Shown here: piece after piece, positions 62,531 to 64,000 of the stretch
How positions within the stretch are numbered: position 1 is the first letter of the stretch
How the letters are laid out: every line of letters begins with the position of its first letter
Assembly: GCA_947494715.1 (NCBI GenBank)
Contig: CANLWG010000004.1
Span: 266,901-330,900 of the forward strand
Reading direction: 5' to 3'
DNA: 64,000 nt
Origin: an uncultured Flavobacteriaceae bacterium
Lineage (GTDB): Bacteria > Bacteroidota > Bacteroidia > Flavobacteriales > Flavobacteriaceae
Notes under the pieces: model-generated
Database searches by the model: none
What the model was told of the DNA's origin: nothing
What the model saw: only the letters and a program-made list of their open reading frames with translations
Made by a program: the position numbers and the translations under genes

Positions 62531-63286
62531 ATGTTGACAAAAAGAATCATCCCGTGTCTGGATATAAAGGATGGCCGTACGGTAAAGGGCATCAACTTTT
62601 TGGATTTACGTGATGCGGGAGATCCCGTGGAACTTGCCAAATTCTATGCCGAGGAAGGTGCGGATGAATTGGTGTTCTTGGATATTTCCGCTACAGAGGA
62701 AAAACGCAAGACCTTGGCGGAACTGGTCTATCATGTAGCCGAAAAGGTAAACATCCCTTTTACCGTTGGTGGAGGCATTTCATCAGTAGAAGATGTGGAT
62801 ATCCTACTTCACAATGGAGCGGATAAGGTGTCCATCAATTCATCGGCAGTAAAAAATCCGCAATTGATCAATGATTTGGTAGCAAAATTTGGGTCACAAT
62901 GCATTGTTGTGGCCATTGACGCCAAACGGCTCAACGAAGAATGGAAAGTACACTTGGTCGGTGGAAAGGTACCCACGGAAATCGAACTATTTGCATGGGC
63001 AAACGAAGTAGAAGAGCGGGGCGCAGGGGAAATTCTATTTACATCCATGGATCATGATGGTACTAAAAACGGATTTGCGAACAAGGCCTTGGCCAGAATG
63101 TCCAAAGAAAGAAACATCCCTATTATCGCTTCTGGAGGTGCGGGTAAGATGCAACATTTTACGGACACCTTTGTAGATGGCAAAGCAGATGCCGCCTTGG
63201 CCGCCAGTGTTTTTCATTTCAAGGAAATGAAGATAAAGGACTTAAAAAAAGAGTTGGAAAGATGTGGTATCCCGGTAAGGCTTTAA
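62531..63286 (+). CDS. hisF: Imidazole glycerol phosphate synthase cyclase subunit
   Basis: This 251-residue TIM barrel works with HisH to make imidazole glycerol phosphate and AICAR. Catalytic Asp11 lies in [16 protein letters not shown] and the second Asp, near 130, in [10 protein letters not shown]. The phosphate-site motifs are [11 protein letters not shown] and [12 protein letters not shown]. It lies 61 bases after the four-helix-bundle gene and 24 bases before hisIE. Confidence 0.97.
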   Translation: MLTKRIIPCLDIKDGRTVKGINFLDLRDAGDPVELAKFYAEEGADELVFLDISATEEKRKTLAELVYHVAEKVNIPFTVGGGISSVEDVDILLHNGADKVSINSSAVKNPQLINDLVAKFGSQCIVVAIDAKRLNEEWKVHLVGGKVPTEIELFAWANEVEERGAGEILFTSMDHDGTKNGFANKALARMSKERNIPIIASGGAGKMQHFTDTFVDGKADAALAASVFHFKEMKIKDLKKELERCGIPVRL

Positions 63287-63310
63287 TTATCAAGATTAAG
63301 AAAGGAATAC

Positions 63311-63907
63311 ATGGAAATAGATTTTAACAAAAATGGAGATGGGTTGGTACCCGTAATTATTCAGGATGCAGTTACCAAAAACGTCCTGATGTTGGGTTAT
63401 ATGAACCAAGAGGCATTAAATAAGACCGTAGAAACGAGAAAGGTAACTTTTTTCAGTAGATCCAAACAACGATTGTGGACCAAAGGAGAGGAAAGCGGCA
63501 ACTTCTTGCACTTGGAGGATATCAAAAATGATTGTGATCAGGATACTTTGCTGATTATGGCAAATCCGGTTGGGCCAACTTGCCATACCGGAAGCGATAC
63601 TTGTTGGGGGGAGGAGAATGCATCCAGTTTCGGATTTCTTTCAAAATTGGAGAAGGTGATAGAACAGAGAAGGATTTCCTCAACTGGGGAAACCTCCTAT
63701 GTTGCCTCGTTGTTTGAAAAGGGAATAAACAAAATCGCACAGAAAGTGGGCGAGGAGGCTATAGAAACTGTTATTGAGGCCAAGGATAATAACGATGAAC
63801 TTTTTTTAAACGAAAGCGCCGATTTATTGTTCCATTATTTGATTCTGCTTCAAGCCAAGGGTTTTACCTTAAAGGATATAGAAAAAGTATTAAGGGAAAG
63901 ACACTAA
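63311..63907 (+). CDS. hisI: Bifunctional PR-AMP cyclohydrolase / PR-ATP pyrophosphohydrolase
   Basis: This 198-residue HisIE fusion has the HisI domain (residues ~1-110) with zinc and magnesium ligands in DCDQDTLLIM and GPTCHTGSDTCWG, and the HisE domain (~115-198) with QKVGEEAIETVIEAKDNN. It carries out the second and third steps of the pathway. It is the last structural gene of the operon in this window, and a terminator-like hairpin follows at 63961-63996. Confidence 0.95.
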   Translation: MEIDFNKNGDGLVPVIIQDAVTKNVLMLGYMNQEALNKTVETRKVTFFSRSKQRLWTKGEESGNFLHLEDIKNDCDQDTLLIMANPVGPTCHTGSDTCWGEENASSFGFLSKLEKVIEQRRISSTGETSYVASLFEKGINKIAQKVGEEAIETVIEAKDNNDELFLNESADLLFHYLILLQAKGFTLKDIEKVLRERH

Positions 63908-63960
63908 AATAATAGTTAAAACAGACACTATCCCGATAAGTGTGTAAATTCAAATTAGCA

Positions 63961-63996
63961 GGGGTTCGACTTCTATTTAAAGTCTGACCCTTTTTT
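63961..63996 (+). terminator. Probable terminator of the his operon
   Basis: GGGT-TC-GACT pairs with AGTC-TG-ACCC (two 4-bp stems flanking a 2x2 internal mismatch) around an AT-rich loop, followed by a run of six T. It lies about 53 bases after the hisIE stop. The internal mismatch makes it weaker than the fdxA and sucD terminators. Confidence 0.6.
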
Positions 63997-64000
63997 CATA

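Noticed and set aside
1..64000. CRISPR arrays, tRNA and rRNA genes, prophage or IS transposases
   Set aside because: No spaced identical repeats of CRISPR type, no recognisable tRNA cloverleaf or rRNA segments and no transposase motifs were found by eye; a tRNA search program would settle the tRNA point.

Overview
The window is ordinary chromosome of a marine-type member of the Flavobacteriaceae (Bacteroidetes). Several things point there. A PorX-type response regulator with a PglZ domain is present. LpxC and FabZ are fused. There are two LpxD-like acyltransferases. The alanine dehydrogenase, LuxC-domain acyl-CoA reductase and YchF neighbourhoods are flavobacterial in style. A-rich TAnnTTTG -7 boxes stand in place of a TATAAT promoter, and clear Shine-Dalgarno sequences are mostly absent. 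I saw no rRNA, tRNA, CRISPR array, prophage or insertion-sequence transposase.

Positions 1-7230 hold a carbohydrate or polyol catabolism island: an FAD oxidoreductase cut by the left edge, two Gfo/Idh/MocA oxidoreductases, an SGNH hydrolase, a lipoprotein PQQ-type sugar dehydrogenase fused to cytochrome c, and a sugar-phosphate isomerase-like protein. Most are exported or membrane-anchored. Positions 7328-13345 carry a TIGR02757 protein, a CPBP protease, a LolD-like ATPase, folE, a molybdenum sulfite-oxidase-like enzyme with its cytochrome subunit, and a fatty-acid/sterol hydroxylase. Positions 13472-17822 hold a TonB-dependent receptor with a small Cys/His-rich partner, two small conserved proteins and a DUF937 protein. 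Positions 17898-29802 hold serA, serC, acyl-CoA reductase, ferredoxin, ychF, a DMT exporter, parE, parC and a second hydroxylase.

Positions 29826-43766 are more accessory. They include an XRE regulator-lipoprotein-TerC operon, an M14 carboxypeptidase, an Lrp regulator, DinB, aroB, proline dehydrogenase, alanine dehydrogenase, tsaE, a family of uncharacterised four-helix membrane modules (one gene single, one gene duplicated), a 48-residue secreted peptide behind spaced direct repeats, a second XRE regulator with palindromic operators, and porX. Positions 43905-53831 hold an HD phosphohydrolase, the lipid A operon (lpxD, lpxC-fabZ, lpxA, efp, second lpxD), sucD, fabG and a VWA-like membrane protein; a prohibitin follows to 54658.

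Positions 54741-63996 are the complete histidine operon hisG-D-C-B-H-A-F-IE. It is preceded by a short leader peptide with three consecutive His codons and a terminator/antiterminator pair whose geometry is that of classical translation-coupled attenuation. This is the clearest regulatory system in the window. The operon also contains a GNAT acetyltransferase, a DinB protein, a four-helix-bundle (S23-type) cassette flanked by short inverted repeats, and a repeat-rich gap between hisD and hisC.
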